Source: Thysanoteuthis rhombus (Eukaryota > Mollusca > Cephalopoda > Oegopsida > Thysanoteuthidae). Taken from it: a DNA stretch of 64,000 nucleotides. The position numbers and the translations under genes are program-made. The stretch covers positions 24,664,928 through 24,728,927 of the forward strand of contig OY735233.1 in assembly GCA_963457665.1 (NCBI GenBank), read 5' to 3'. Positions 43,416 to 54,204 of this stretch are shown piece after piece. Below the pieces are notes generated by a model, which saw only the letters and a list, made by a program, of their open reading frames with translations, was not told where the DNA came from and did no database searches. Numbering within the stretch: position 1 is the first letter of the stretch; each line of letters opens with the position of its first letter.

Positions 43416-46400
43416 TTATATCTCTAGCACCTTCCTCAGTACCCGTGCAGTTCCCAGTAGTGCTGTGGTCTGTACGGTCTCTATCCTCCCCCTAATCCCG
43501 ATCTCCTCCAGTCTCTCCCTCAGCGTTTTGGGGACAGTTCCTAGTGCTCCCACTATGACCGGTACTACCCTGGTTTTCATGTTCCACATTTTCTTTAACT
43601 CCCTTGCTAGGTCCTGGTATTTTTCCCTTTTTTCAGCCTCCTTCTTTTTTACTCTATGGTCTGCAGGCACAGCCACGTCTACTATTTGGCAGGCCTTCCT
43701 TTTTTTGTCTACTATTACTAAGTCCGGCCTTCTTGCCTGGATGAGGTGGTCAGTTTGGATGTCAAAGTCCCACAGTAGTTTGTGGTTGTCATTCTCCAAA
43801 ACTGCCTCTGGCTTGTGCTGATACCACTTTTCCCCATGGTTGAATCCCATTTGTTTACTTAGTTCCCAGTGTATCATCGTTGCTACTCTATCGTGTCTAT
43901 GCTTATACTCCTTCTGGGCGAGTTGACTACATTCACTAGTTATGTGGTTTACTGTCTCATCTCTTTCACCGCACATGCGGCATTTGCTGTTTGCCTGTGT
44001 TCTGTCGATTTTAGCTTTTATGTAGTTTGTCCTTATGCTTTTGTTTTGGGCTGCCATGATGAGCGATTCTGTTTCTCTCTTAAGGTTTCCCTTTCGTAAC
44101 CACGTCCATGATTTCTCGTCTGCTATATCTTTTATCTGTCTTTTAAACTCGCCGTACAATTTTTTCCCTTCCCACTTTTCTTTTCTAGTTTGCTGTACCG
44201 TTCCATTGCTTTCTACTTTGTTTGTTGCACTATCCCTCGCGCTCTTTATGATTTCTTCACTATTTGTTTGCACATATTTATCTAGGACTACTTTAGCTCT
44301 CTGGACACAATCTTCTATGCTGATGAGCCCCCTACCACCTTCTTTTCTCTTAACGTATAGTCTATCTGTATCATCCCTAGGGTGTAATGCTTTATGCATA
44401 GTCATAAGTTTCCTTGTTCGCCTATCCATTGATTGGAGCTCTTCCTTTGTCCATCCTAGGAATGGTCCTGTATACCTAACTACTGACACAGCCCAGGTGT
44501 TCATTCCTTTTATTAGATTTCTGCTATTTAATTTGGTTTCTAATATTTTCCTTATCCTTCTAAGGTATTCCCTCCTAATTTTCTCCTTCATCTCTTCCCG
44601 TTTTATCGTGTCACATTCAAGGACACCTAGGTACTTGTATCGGTCTTGTGCAGTCAATGCCCTAATCTTGTTGTTGTCCGGAAGTTCAATTCCCTCAGTC
44701 ATTGAAAGCCTTCCTTTGTGCATTACCATGATTGCGCATTTCTCTATCCCAAACTCCATTCCTATGTCCTCACTATATTCCCTTACTTCGTTGAACAGAG
44801 TCTCAAGCTCTCCCCTGTTTTTCGCAAACAATTTAATATCGTCCATGTACATTAAGTGATTGACCTTTCCTTTTGTTTTAGAGAAGTGGTATCCTTTGCT
44901 GTTTTTCAGGATTCTGTTAAGCGGTATCATTGTTAGAACAAATAATAGTGGGGACAACGAGTCCCCTTGGAAGATCCCCCTTTTTATCCCTACCTCGGTT
45001 AGTTTGTCCCCTGCGGCTGTCAAATCTACTTTCCAGTCTTCCATTGAATTACCAATGAATTTAACCACCGGTTCGCTAATTTTGAACATTCTAAGGCATT
45101 CGAGTATCCAGCTATGTGGAATCATATCGTATGCCTTTTTGTAATCTATCCATCCCATTGCGATATTCTTTCTCCTTTTCCTTACTTCTTTTAAGATCAT
45201 CTGGTCTATGTAGAGTAAATCGTTTGCCCCTTTGGTTCCTATCCTACACCCTTTCTGTTCTTCTGGTAGTAGCCCCCTTCTATCCATTGACATGTATATT
45301 CTCTCTGCTATTTGCCCGGTCAGGATTTTCCACATAAGTGGTAGGCAAGTGATTGGTCTATAGTTGCTTGCTATGTTCCCCTTTCCCGGGTCTTTTTGGA
45401 TGAGGGTGGTTCTGCCTTTAGTCATCCATTCTGGTGCTTTGCCTTCATTCAGACAATTTTGGAGTAGGTGAGTGAGTCTGCCGTGTAACGTGGTAAATTT
45501 TTTGAACCAATACCCATGGATCCCGTCGGGACCCGGTGCTTTCCAGTTGGCTACTTTCCTAAGAGTATGTTTCAATGTGGTTTCATTCAGTACTATTGGT
45601 TCTCCCTTGTCTATATCTCCTAGTTCTTTTCTCATGTTTCCTAACCATTGCGGTGTTACGTTATGTCTTTTTGGGTGCCCCCATATGCTATTCCAATAGT
45701 TCTTGGCCTCTGTGGCATCTGGTTTCATGTCCTGCCTTCTTTCCCCATTTAAATCTCGGTAAAACTTTTTCTCATTGTTTTGGAATGTGCGGTTTTGTGT
45801 GTATTGGGCCGTTCTTAGTCTATATCTTTTTAGTCTTGCCTCTTTAGCTAGTCTTTTCTGGTGTAATTCTTCGACTACAGTTGCGATGCCTTTTTGCGTT
45901 ACCTTGTATTTGTTATAAAGTCTTACTCGTGGTCTGTCTGTGTGTGGTGTATTTCTAAGCAGTGCTTCATCTCTCTGTAGTTGGGAGATCTGCCTTTGTA
46001 ACCTTCTCTCCCAGTTGGGTTTCCCTTCCCTATTATTGCTCGGGTTCCTATCTTGTGTTGTAAAGCTTTGTGCTACCATTTTCGCCCCTGCGTAAATTAG
46101 GTTGTTAAGTTCTAGGAGGGTGTTTGTTTCTATGTGCTGTAAGAGGCAGTTGACCTGCTCGGTCACTTCTCCGACTTTCTTTCTGTCTTTGTCTCTTAGG
46201 GAGGGGAGTGTTGTTTTCTCTCCTCGCATGATCTCTTTCAAAGCTTGTATTTTGGTGTTCTCTTCTTCCGTTGGTGCCTCGTCATCACCCTCTGATACAT
46301 AGCTTACTGTGGGGGTCTCATGGGGAGTTATTCTAGTTTTGTTATTGGTACTAATTGTGCTGGGGGGGCATTCTTCAGATGTGTCACCTGAACCTCTCTC

Positions 46401-47105
46401 TACATTAATGCGAATCTCTAGTAGTTCAGTCTCAGACAGCCATTTCTTCTTTTGAATTTGCTTTACTTGGTCAGCAAGGCGTTGGTTCGATACTTCCACA
46501 TCAGATTTTTCCCTCCATATTTGGAGCATACGCTCCCTATAAGATCGCACTGAAGGCTTGCTTTTAAAGTAACAAAACATAACTAGCCTATTCTCCTCCC
46601 TTGTCCATCTCTTTCTCTTGTTTTTTATAGCAGTCACTCCGAGAGGACCGCGCCTTCCCTGGGTGTCGTTAGTGGTATATGAGTCTTGGCCAACAGTAGC
46701 TATGTGACGACTGTGTCCCTCCTGAAGGCCATTAAGGGTACACGAGCCGGAGTTTTGGCCAGCAGTCACAGGATGACGACCGGGTCCCTCCTGGTGGCTA
46801 ACAAGGGAACACCTGCCGGTTACGACACACAGGTCTTGGATCTGTGCCCCGTTTTTTGCGGTAAAATGGTTTGGTTGTACTGTCATGATAGGGGTTTTTG
46901 GTTCTTTGAGGTAGCGCCAGACCTTGGTGGGTTGGTTAAGACCGATGTGGTTCAGAAATAACCGAAGAGCCCCACCAGCTCTTTTTGGTTCTTTTAAGGT
47001 AGCACCAGACCTTGGTGGGTTCGTTGAGGGCAATGAGCTCAGTGGCATTCTCAAAGTTCCACCAGTTCTTACAACCCATGGTACAAACTTACATGGATAG
47101 GCCAT
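43416..47105 (-). CDS. R4/Dong-type LINE polyprotein (reverse transcriptase plus REL endonuclease)
   Basis: An uninterrupted 1229-codon frame. Residues 1 to about 150 are poorly conserved-looking and contain an internal repeat (SGATLKEPK and VWRYLKEPK). A Myb-like DNA-binding segment starts near W167 (KRKRWTREENRLVMF). The reverse transcriptase covers roughly 500-880: AYD motif A with Asp654 (WIDYKKAYD), the GIFQGDSLSPLL motif, then YMDD at 753-756 (Asp755/756) and YLGV. A CCHC knuckle follows at C1042, C1045, H1054 and C1059, with an RHD motif just after. The restriction-like endonuclease has RPD (Asp1128), then Asp1143 in IVDVAVPAD, then a KY pair in EKREKYQDL. It ends ALLGTARVLRKVLEI. The protein would nick a target and prime reverse transcription of its RNA there. 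All catalytic residues are present, so the copy may be active or recently active. The first Met at 47105 is the longest start; Met74 is an alternative. Confidence 0.92.
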   Translation of the reverse strand: MAYPCKFVPWVVRTGGTLRMPLSSLPSTNPPRSGATLKEPKRAGGALRLFLNHIGLNQPTKVWRYLKEPKTPIMTVQPNHFTAKNGAQIQDLCVVTGRCSLVSHQEGPGRHPVTAGQNSGSCTLNGLQEGHSRHIATVGQDSYTTNDTQGRRGPLGVTAIKNKRKRWTREENRLVMFCYFKSKPSVRSYRERMLQIWREKSDVEVSNQRLADQVKQIQKKKWLSETELLEIRINVERGSGDTSEECPPSTISTNNKTRITPHETPTVSYVSEGDDEAPTEEENTKIQALKEIMRGEKTTLPSLRDKDRKKVGEVTEQVNCLLQHIETNTLLELNNLIYAGAKMVAQSFTTQDRNPSNNREGKPNWERRLQRQISQLQRDEALLRNTPHTDRPRVRLYNKYKVTQKGIATVVEELHQKRLAKEARLKRYRLRTAQYTQNRTFQNNEKKFYRDLNGERRQDMKPDATEAKNYWNSIWGHPKRHNVTPQWLGNMRKELGDIDKGEPIVLNETTLKHTLRKVANWKAPGPDGIHGYWFKKFTTLHGRLTHLLQNCLNEGKAPEWMTKGRTTLIQKDPGKGNIASNYRPITCLPLMWKILTGQIAERIYMSMDRRGLLPEEQKGCRIGTKGANDLLYIDQMILKEVRKRRKNIAMGWIDYKKAYDMIPHSWILECLRMFKISEPVVKFIGNSMEDWKVDLTAAGDKLTEVGIKRGIFQGDSLSPLLFVLTMIPLNRILKNSKGYHFSKTKGKVNHLMYMDDIKLFAKNRGELETLFNEVREYSEDIGMEFGIEKCAIMVMHKGRLSMTEGIELPDNNKIRALTAQDRYKYLGVLECDTIKREEMKEKIRREYLRRIRKILETKLNSRNLIKGMNTWAVSVVRYTGPFLGWTKEELQSMDRRTRKLMTMHKALHPRDDTDRLYVKRKEGGRGLISIEDCVQRAKVVLDKYVQTNSEEIIKSARDSATNKVESNGTVQQTRKEKWEGKKLYGEFKRQIKDIADEKSWTWLRKGNLKRETESLIMAAQNKSIRTNYIKAKIDRTQANSKCRMCGERDETVNHITSECSQLAQKEYKHRHDRVATMIHWELSKQMGFNHGEKWYQHKPEAVLENDNHKLLWDFDIQTDHLIQARRPDLVIVDKKRKACQIVDVAVPADHRVKKKEAEKREKYQDLARELKKMWNMKTRVVPVIVGALGTVPKTLRERLEEIGIRGRIETVQTTALLGTARVLRKVLEI
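46893..47024 (-). repeat. Internal direct repeat at the 5' end of the R4-type frame
   Basis: Two copies of a segment containing ttttggttctttgaggtagc and gccagaccttggtgggtt lie about 85 bp apart. They give the duplicated GATLKEPK/WRYLKEPK peptide and suggest that this part is either 5' UTR or a flexible N-terminus. Confidence 0.65.
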
Positions 47106-47584
47106 TCTGCTGCTCAGATATATCTATTTGGTGGTATGACCATCCCCTCCTAAATTCAGGCCTAAAAATTAGCACTAACCTTCGTCTGGGTGAAATTAAC
47201 AACCTTGGGGATCATACGTCTCCCTTAAATCTTGCAATCTGTGTTCTTCCCCCACGGTGGATTTCCCCCTGCTAGCTTATATCTACTGAGGGGTCCTAAC
47301 GGTCAGTGGTGGACAGACTCCATTCATTCATACTCGGGGGAGGGGTAGCTAGGCATTACTTTCCCATAAGACACCTCTCATCTCGGTGGGGGGGGTGGAG
47401 AGTTATTAATTTTAAATTATAAATTATAAATTTAATTCCACTTACCCACGTGCAGCTCCAAGAAACAACAGACCACTCTCTCAACTTTTTTTTTTTTTTG
47501 TCTTTTTCATTAGGTAGAATTTGGCAGTGGGCAATTCATCCAGGTGAAAACTTATCGGAATCGCAAAGAAAACCTTCTCAGAAG
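47106..47584 (-). other. Presumed 5' untranslated region of the R4-type LINE
   Basis: GC-richer than the flanking DNA, with a poly-G tract (about 47388) and no open frame continuing the polyprotein. Two AT-rich stretches follow at 47400-47440. A role as a 5' UTR is inferred from position only. Confidence 0.45.
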
Positions 47585-47921
47585 TAGAAATATCAATATG
47601 TCAAGAATAATCATTCTTAAAGCCTAAAGTAAAATATCTTTTGAACCTTCGAAAATCATCAAAATGTCAAGAATAGTCACTTAAAGCCTAAAGTAAAATA
47701 TCTTTTGAACCTTCGAAAATCATCAAAATATCAAGAATAGTCACTTAAAGCCTAAAGTAAAATATCTTTTGAACCTTCGAAAATCATCAAAATATCAAGA
47801 ATAGTCACTTAAAGCCTAAAGTAAAATATCTTTTGAACCTTCGAAAATCATCAAAATATCAAGAATAGTCACTTAAAGCCTAAAGTAAAATATCTTTTGA
47901 ACCTTCGAAAATCATCACAGG
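47585..47921. repeat. 64-bp tandem array, about five units
   Basis: The word tcttttgaaccttcgaaaat recurs at 47637, 47701, 47765, 47829 and 47893, an exact 64-bp period. The last four units are essentially identical and the first is slightly longer (ataatcattcttaaa). The array lies between the LINE frame and the TTA microsatellite. Confidence 0.95.
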
Positions 47922-47985
47922 GCTCATTCAGGGTAGGGGCCTGCGGTCCAAATGTTACAACTACCACTTATAATTATAATTAAAA

Positions 47986-47991
47986 TTATTA

Positions 47992-48032
<41 letters not shown>

Positions 48033-48084
48033 GAGACAATATACATATAAGAGTTTAGTCTGAGTTAGTTTTCAAAGTCAATCA

Positions 48085-48151
<67 letters not shown>
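47986..48151. repeat. (TTA)n microsatellite pair
   Basis: Two TTA runs (47986-48032 and 48082-48151) separated by about 50 bp of unrelated sequence. They form the outer boundary on the 5' side of the R4-type element. Confidence 0.95.
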
Positions 48152-48152
<1 letters not shown>

Positions 48153-48204
48153 CGTTTCATATACATTTCATGTGAATAAATATGTATATGTATTCATATA
48201 TATA

Positions 48205-48210
48205 TGTGTG

Positions 48211-48254
<44 letters not shown>
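48205..48254. repeat. (TG)n microsatellite
   Basis: About 50 bp of TG with one interruption. Confidence 0.95.
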
Positions 48255-48257
<3 letters not shown>

Positions 48258-48422
48258 AAATATACGTTTATTTACAACTTCACAATCGTAAACTTCAGAG
48301 AACAAAACAATGATGAAGTTTTATTCGATTGAAATGTCTGAACTGGCGATTCGAAATTAATTCTTTTTTTACTGCAAAACAATCGATAATGAATAAATAG
48401 ATGAATGGAATGAGATATTGTT

Positions 48423-48597
48423 TAATTGAACAACCGCAGCCATCAAAGATGGTTAAAGGTTCTATCTTTTTTTACATATGCATTTGTTTGTTTTGTTTGT
48501 TTGTACGTTTGTTTGTGTGTTTCAGCGCTTCTGGTCATATTGGTTTATCTACAGACTTGAAAATTGGAATCAACATTCCACTAAATCCCTTCCATCA

Positions 48598-48652
<55 letters not shown>

Positions 48653-48900
48653 TATAGATATATATATATTGATAGATATCTATGGAGTGAAGATTTTTTC
48701 GACCTTTTGGGGTTCTTATTCTGTAATTTAGTAAAATTTAGATTCTTCGCATCTAGATATTTCTAGATATCTTCTTACTTTATTTTAGATGTTTTTCCAC
48801 TGGAAAACGCCAGTGATGTCCTAAACAGTATTTATCCTAACCATATTCATTCTAAGAATTTTTTCATGACTTCAAATTTTGATGCAATAGTCAATTATTG
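48423..48900 (+). mobile_element. MITE family Y, copy 5
   Basis: The left end taattgaacaaccgcagcca is well kept; the right end gatgcaatagtcaattattg is decayed. The interior has cagcgcttctggtcatat, the block around cacttggaaaacgccagtg (as ttttccactggaaaacgcc) and an expanded (TA)(GA) run at 48599-48670. Confidence 0.7.
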
Positions 48901-49304
48901 GCTGTGAGGTTGAGTTTTATATTTATTTTTCTAAATGAGAGTTTTTCTTACGATACGTGCAATAATCTCCTCTCATCCTCTCTCTTTTCAAAATGTTTCA
49001 CTCGTATCTTTGATAAAGAGGGGTGAGTATAAGCCGGTATCCTTAGAGAGGAGTAGAGAGGGAGAGGGAGAGAGAGAGGGGTTTGGAGATATTAAATCAT
49101 CACTTCCTACATCGGAGTCATACTAGATTTCAAACATCAACCAATGCAACTAAATATGACCTTTTTAAAATGTGTTCAAATTGGAAATCGAATCCTCCGC
49201 TTAAAACATATTTTATGGGTTATGTCGAGTGGTTTTTGCGGTAAAACTGTTACGCACAGATGGTAAACTGTCACATGCCGGCGAACGGACGAACTGGCAG
49301 GCAG

Positions 49305-49580
49305 GACAACTGATCTCCATGAGATTCTCAAAAGAAAAGGAGATCAAGTGACAAATCACTCGAGGACGGAAAGCCTTAGGCAGAGCAAACTCAACTTTCA
49401 AAAACCAGACGATCACAATAATCCTAAAAAAGAAGAGTATATAGCCAATGCTAGATGGAGAGATGAACTAGACAAATTCAGAAAATACTGGCTCTGCGAT
49501 GTCCCTGATAGTGAATTGTGGAAGATCCTGGGGAAGGTCTATGCCCAACGACGGACAATAAGACTGATGATGATGATAAG
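49305..49580 (+). pseudogene. RTE-type LINE copy with internal deletion
   Basis: Starts with sequence corresponding to KRKGDQVTNHSRTES and ANSTFKNQTI. It then jumps at about 49452 directly to ARWRDELDKFRKYWLCDVPD and KVYAQRRT, skipping some 90 codons including the RTMQRTH block. It ends at ctgatgatgatgataag. The junction suggests template switching or a later deletion. Confidence 0.78.
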
Positions 49581-49589
49581 ATTCGATGG

Positions 49590-50930
49590 GACACTGTATA
49601 CCATCATTATTTCTTTTTATTAGGAGTCTGGCAGCAAGAATAGTTGTGATAAACATTAACTGAAGTTAAGATGAAAGAAATAGCCAGTAATTAAAACGGT
49701 TTAGCAACATTGCTAAACCTTGAGATGCGTCAGTTTCAAAATCACATAAGATATTTACTAAGCTTAGATTATAAGGAGAACTAGTCAGTAGGAAGATTGT
49801 GTTGCACCAATTTTATAACTGGAGATTTGATAATCAGCTTTCAGAATCTTGACATTTACCTGGTCCCAAACACTGACTCCAGGAGGAAAATATACAACTG
49901 CCCTATCCATCGAGTAGAATAGCGTGTTTATGTTGTTAGATTGTGAAACTAATGATTTCGTGAAATCTCTAGTGACTTTGTGGAATCCCTTACATTTCAC
50001 GATCCATGAAGTAATGGTTAACGAGCTTGCGATTTTGACCATTACTACCGTAGTAAGTCGGATCGTCATTGGTTGCCTCACTACTATGGCCTTGTGTCAG
50101 ACTTGGATAAAATGTAGTGTATGTATGTTACGTCATACAGATGAACTGACCAAGTTTTATTCACTGACCAAGTTTTATCCTTATTTTTTTCCAAAAAATC
50201 AATAAATATGTAGTTTTAATTTCAAATATCAATTTTATCAAAACAACATTATATAATAAGTGTTCCTACGGTCAAAAGTCTATGTAATCCAAGTGAATCC
50301 AAACTTTTTCTAACAGAAAATAAGTAAATTTTTCCAATTAGGCATCTTGTGTATATACATATACATATACATTGTAAATACTGAAGTAGAAATATACTTG
50401 ATATTCACAAGGCTGCTGTTGGCGATTCTGAAAAACGACTTCGCCGAATGTTTTGATATGTGGACACTTGGATAAGTGTATACGATCCCACGGGGAATAT
50501 TTGAAGTGGTCTAAAGTGCAAATGGCCGAGGTAGGCTATTTTTTGTAGACATCAAATCGATTGATACTTTCAAGATAGACTAGATGAATGGAAGACGTTT
50601 TGTGTCTTCTCCAGTGTGATAATGTGTTCGTGAATGTATACGCACAGAGTTAGGTTTACATTTGTTCATAGGTGTGCATGTGTGTGCTTGGGTGCGTTTA
50701 CTCGTGTATCAATGTGTGTGTTAGTTTTAGTGAATGCGAATGTGTGTGTATGTGTGTGTGTGCACCTGTGTGTATGTTTGATGCAATACCAATTATACAA
50801 TCATTTACGCATGCTGATCGATATACATCCCAAATGATGATGCAATTTTATTTAAGCTTAAATGCAAATTCAATAAATATGTCCAAATTGCCATTCAGCT
50901 TGAACCAACGCAGAATTCGTAACTCTTTTT
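49590..50930. other. No recognised feature apart from GT-rich DNA
   Basis: Mostly unique-looking. 50660-50790 is a degenerate TG-rich stretch that gives Cys/Val-rich artefact frames. Confidence 0.4.
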
Positions 50931-50936
50931 AGCTTA

Positions 50937-50974
50937 TATATATATGAATGTATTTGTGTGGGTATATATATATA

Positions 50975-51020
<46 letters not shown>

Positions 51021-51091
51021 CATTTGAGTGTGGGTGTGTATATATATGTATTTGTGTGTGGGTGTGCATATATATATGTATTTGTGTGTGG

Positions 51092-51169
<78 letters not shown>

Positions 51170-51292
51170 TTGTGTGTGGGTGTGTATATATATGTATTTG
51201 TATGTAGGTTTGTATATAAATATGTATTTGTTCGTGGGTGTGTGTGTATATATATGTATGTTTATATATGTGTGTGTGTGTATATATATATG

Positions 51293-51324
<32 letters not shown>

Positions 51325-51350
51325 CGTATGTATGCGTGTGAGCTTGTTTA
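50937..51350. repeat. Compound (TA)/(TG) microsatellite with 30-35 bp higher-order units
   Basis: TA runs alternate with gtatttgtgtgtgggtgt units, repeated at about 51048, 51077 and 51166, forming a small higher-order array. A related CA/TA run lies at 51493-51545. Confidence 0.9.
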
Positions 51351-51490
51351 TATAGAGAGATGTTTTGTTTGGGCTTATTCTATTATCCTATTGGCTAAGT
51401 GGGGGAAAATGCTCGCTTAGCGAATATTTCTGGAAATAAATGGCTTGAATCAACGGGGAATACGTATCTCTTTTGGGGGTAATTTACACT

Positions 51491-51526
<36 letters not shown>

Positions 51527-51942
51527 AATATATATAAAATATATTGTGCTTATTTTGTTACTCAATTTGGTTAGTGGAGAAAACTGCTGGCTTAGCGAAT
51601 ATCTCTGGAAAGAAAGAGGTTTACACAAAGCGTCACATTTGGGGATCGTAATCTTGTTTTCAAATTGGAAATGAAGGTTTTTGTTGCTACTTGACTGATT
51701 TCCTTCGGCTGTTCCCTCAATGAAATTCACTTATTCTAAGCCGTTTCGTCATCGATTTACATATAAAACCGCTGTGGCCGATTGGTTGGAAATTAACAGT
51801 ACCCGACGGACCAATAATTGTTCGTTCACATCTTGACGCTCGCAGCCAGGCCAGTCATAGAAATCGGGCTTTGGCTCTCGCTAGTGAGCGTAGTATAGAG
51901 ATTTGTCTCCTCTTTAGGACGATACAATATCATCCCCCAAGC

Positions 51943-52047
51943 AGCTTACGACACCTGGTATTCCCTGAGGATCGCTCATCTAGGGGCTGACCAGGTTGGA
52001 CGTTGCTTAACTTGGTGTGCCCCAATGCCATTTGGCCGTATGGGGCT
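51943..52047 (-). pseudogene. 5S rRNA-derived sequence, internally deleted
   Basis: The minus strand reads atacggcca near the 5' end, then cacaccaagttaagcaacgt (the box A region of 5S genes), then cctggtcagcccctagatg, and finally gggaataccaggtgtcgtaa. These match eukaryotic 5S rRNA in order, with about 20 nt missing between the first block and box A and several changes in box C. It is either a 5S pseudogene or the head of a 5S-derived SINE (SINE3-type). No T-run terminator follows. Confidence 0.8.
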
Positions 52048-52284
52048 AATTTTGATTCCTTGTGAAGCATAGTGTCGCTTTACGGTTCCAGTAGCAAGTA
52101 GGCTTTACGGAATGGAGTTGCTAGTACCATTCCCAAGCAGTAGGTTATTTCCTATCGGACTGACTTTCTCCTAAATGAACTGACATACAAGGCTAAAGAG
52201 CTCCCACTGTCCTCTTATTTACCCATAATTAGAGAAGTGGACCCATGCGCTTTTCTGATGACTGTAGTGTAAAGTGAATGCAAA
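52048..52284. other. No recognised feature
   Basis: Balanced-composition DNA next to the 5S-like sequence. It could be part of a composite SINE, but I see no second copy here. Confidence 0.3.
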
Positions 52285-52355
52285 CAATCCCAGACAAAAC
52301 TTGAACTCTGTTCACCGATACTGTTTCCCTGCACCCGTAACTGTTACGCCACTTT
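52285..52355 (-). mobile_element. tRNA-like SINE head
   Basis: On the minus strand tggcgtaacagttacgggtg (A-box-like) is followed by gagttcaagttttgtctg (B-box-like). It resembles the head at 10905. Confidence 0.45.
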
Positions 52356-52629
52356 TCACCCCTGATCTGTTTTGTATGGTACAAGGCCAGGTGAGGATGG
52401 ATTAATTCAGGACTATTGTGTAGTCCAAAGTGGCTTGACAGTTTACAACTTTGAAATTGGAATCGATGAACCGGGTTCAGTCAGTGTTAACTTCCCACTA
52501 ATGCCCTTGCGAAAGACATGAATCCAGTCCTATCCTCAGCTATGGGTAAACTTTCGAGTCAGGATTTTCTTCCATCAATAGGTGAACATCAGAGTAGACA
52601 AGGGTTTCTAGCCCTTGTAGGCGGTAAGT

Positions 52630-52730
52630 CTAGGGGACGCACCACTCTGATTCCAAACCAGGAGTACAGTCCCCAAGGCAGATTAGTTTCACTTCTTCCT
52701 GATCTAACTCCTGGTTGCTATCATGTAACC
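52630..52730 (+). repeat. Dispersed repeat J, copy 1
   Basis: Contains ctctgattccaaaccaggag followed by tcc(c)caaggcag. The block ctgattccaaaccaggaa is present in reverse at 58025-58150. The 107-codon frame through this segment (52518-52841) has no recognised domain. Confidence 0.5.
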
Positions 52731-52984
52731 CAATACAACATGCTACATATTACTTGGAGAGGAGATGGGCATTGCCTTGTAACTCCTATCGTCATGAGAA
52801 ATGTTATGGAGGGTAAGTATTCAACCAGTCTACCACGTTAAATGATAGGTAATTAAGACAGAAATATTGTATGCCAATCCTTCAAAAGAGTAGGATTTGC
52901 CAACCTTGAAAAACAGCATTCAAAATATTGGCTTTCACATTGGCTCGATCAGCGCTCACTGATACTGATGAGGAAACTGGAAAA

Positions 52985-53095
52985 ACCTTTATTCACTCAA
53001 CTTAGTCTATTTTATGATCCCTTAAGGAGGATCGAACGCACGAAACTAACGAATGGTCCGCGAGTAATATCACTCTGCGTCAAGCGCCTGTGTGC
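52985..53095 (-). mobile_element. tRNA-like SINE head
   Basis: On the minus strand, cgcttgacgcagagtgatat is followed by a B-box-like gcgttcgatcctcctta. A GT-rich region (53080-53335) lies upstream. Confidence 0.45.
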
Positions 53096-53734
53096 GTATG
53101 CATGTATTTGCACGTGTGTGTAGACGTGCGTATATGCATGTATGTGAATGTGTGTGCGAATATATGTTTGTGTGTGTGGGTGTGCCTGTGAGTATTAATG
53201 TATGCGAATCTGTCCGCGTGGAAGTGCGTGTGTGTTCTTGTATGAGTAATGTGTCTGCGTACATTTTTGTATGTGCATGGACGTGTGCGTGTGTGCCTGC
53301 GTATGTCTGTGTCCGTATCCGTGTGTGTAAAAGAGAGAGGGGGAAAAAGCCGGCGTTAGTTGGATTTCATCCAGTTAACGAAAAACTTTCGTGTATTCTC
53401 ATTATGAAATTTCCTTTTTTTTTTTTTTTCTTACAACGGGAAAAAGATAATCCTCTCTTTCCTCCTCCCCCTCCTCCTGCTCCTCCTGCTTCTCCCACTT
53501 ATCGTCTGCTTCCAACAATTCAGTGATGAATTCGATTATTACTCTTCCAGTTTGGGAACGTTCAACTCCTAACAGATAAGCGATAACATTAGTGGAAACG
53601 CTTTTATATCTAAAAACAAAAATAGCGTAGCTCTCCGATACCAGCTAACAAAGGGCTCTAAAAAGAAAACATTTATCAACGATTCAATTCGTTTTATGCG
53701 GCATGACAATTTAGATTTGTTGCGAAGCCAATTA

Positions 53735-53990
53735 GCTCATCCGGTAGTTCTCAAACTGTGTTCCGTGGCACGATAGTGCGTCGCAATTATCTCCCAAGTG
53801 TACCGCCTCAATTTTTCCAGAAGAAAAATGACGCCCCTGTGGCAACGATCTCGGACACCGACATATCCATGATATAAAAGAATAAGAGTTATCTCCCTTA
53901 TTTACCATTCCCCGGAAAAAAAAGAAAAAAAAGTTATCCACCCTTTCTTCCGTAGCAAAGATGGCCACCGTCTTCTGTACACTCAACATT
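53735..53990. mobile_element. hAT-like non-autonomous element fragment
   Basis: ggtagttctcaaactgtgtt resembles the terminal inverted repeat of hAT (Charlie-type) elements, usually CAGTGGTTCTCAAACT, and is followed by a ccgtggcacgatag stretch common in such elements. I cannot find the opposite end. A similar ggttttcaaccca motif occurs at 33042. Confidence 0.4.
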
Positions 53991-54204
53991 CATGGGGGTC
54001 CAAATGACCCGCTTAAAAAAATGCCCTTGAGGTTACAATCTCGGACACTGATATAATAATGACATGAAGAAAAATGACTAATTGCACTGTTTTGACCTGA
54101 CACTTACTTCCACCCAAAATTAGACGAGACAGTGGAAGGAGGACAGTTCGTTCTCAGGCTTCAATAGCGACGACCTCCCGTCTCAGCTTTCTGGAAAATC
54201 ACTA

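Larger units (their letters stand above)
43174..47985 (-). mobile_element. R4/Dong-type non-LTR retrotransposon, apparently full length
   Basis: A unit on the minus strand with one long open frame, a 3' UTR of about 240 bp and a 5' region of about 880 bp. ATT/TTA microsatellites bound it on both sides (43147-43173 and 47986-48032). R4-clade elements encode one protein with a central reverse transcriptase and a C-terminal restriction-like endonuclease. One member, Dong, is known to insert into TAA repeats, which fits these flanks. The 3' end is defined by sharing sequence with the truncated neighbour. The 5' end at the TTA run is inferred and uncertain, and the 64-bp array at 47585 could be a separate satellite. 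Confidence 0.75.

Noticed and set aside
44035-45144. Plus-strand frames of 274 and 94 codons
   Set aside because: They lie antisense to the R4-type polyprotein and have no independent evidence.
47585-47921. CRISPR array
   Set aside because: The 64-bp units are contiguous with no unique spacers, and this is animal DNA; it is a tandem repeat.
52518-52841. 107-codon frame as a gene
   Set aside because: Part of it is a dispersed repeat (also at 58025-58150), and no domain or codon pattern supports a host protein.
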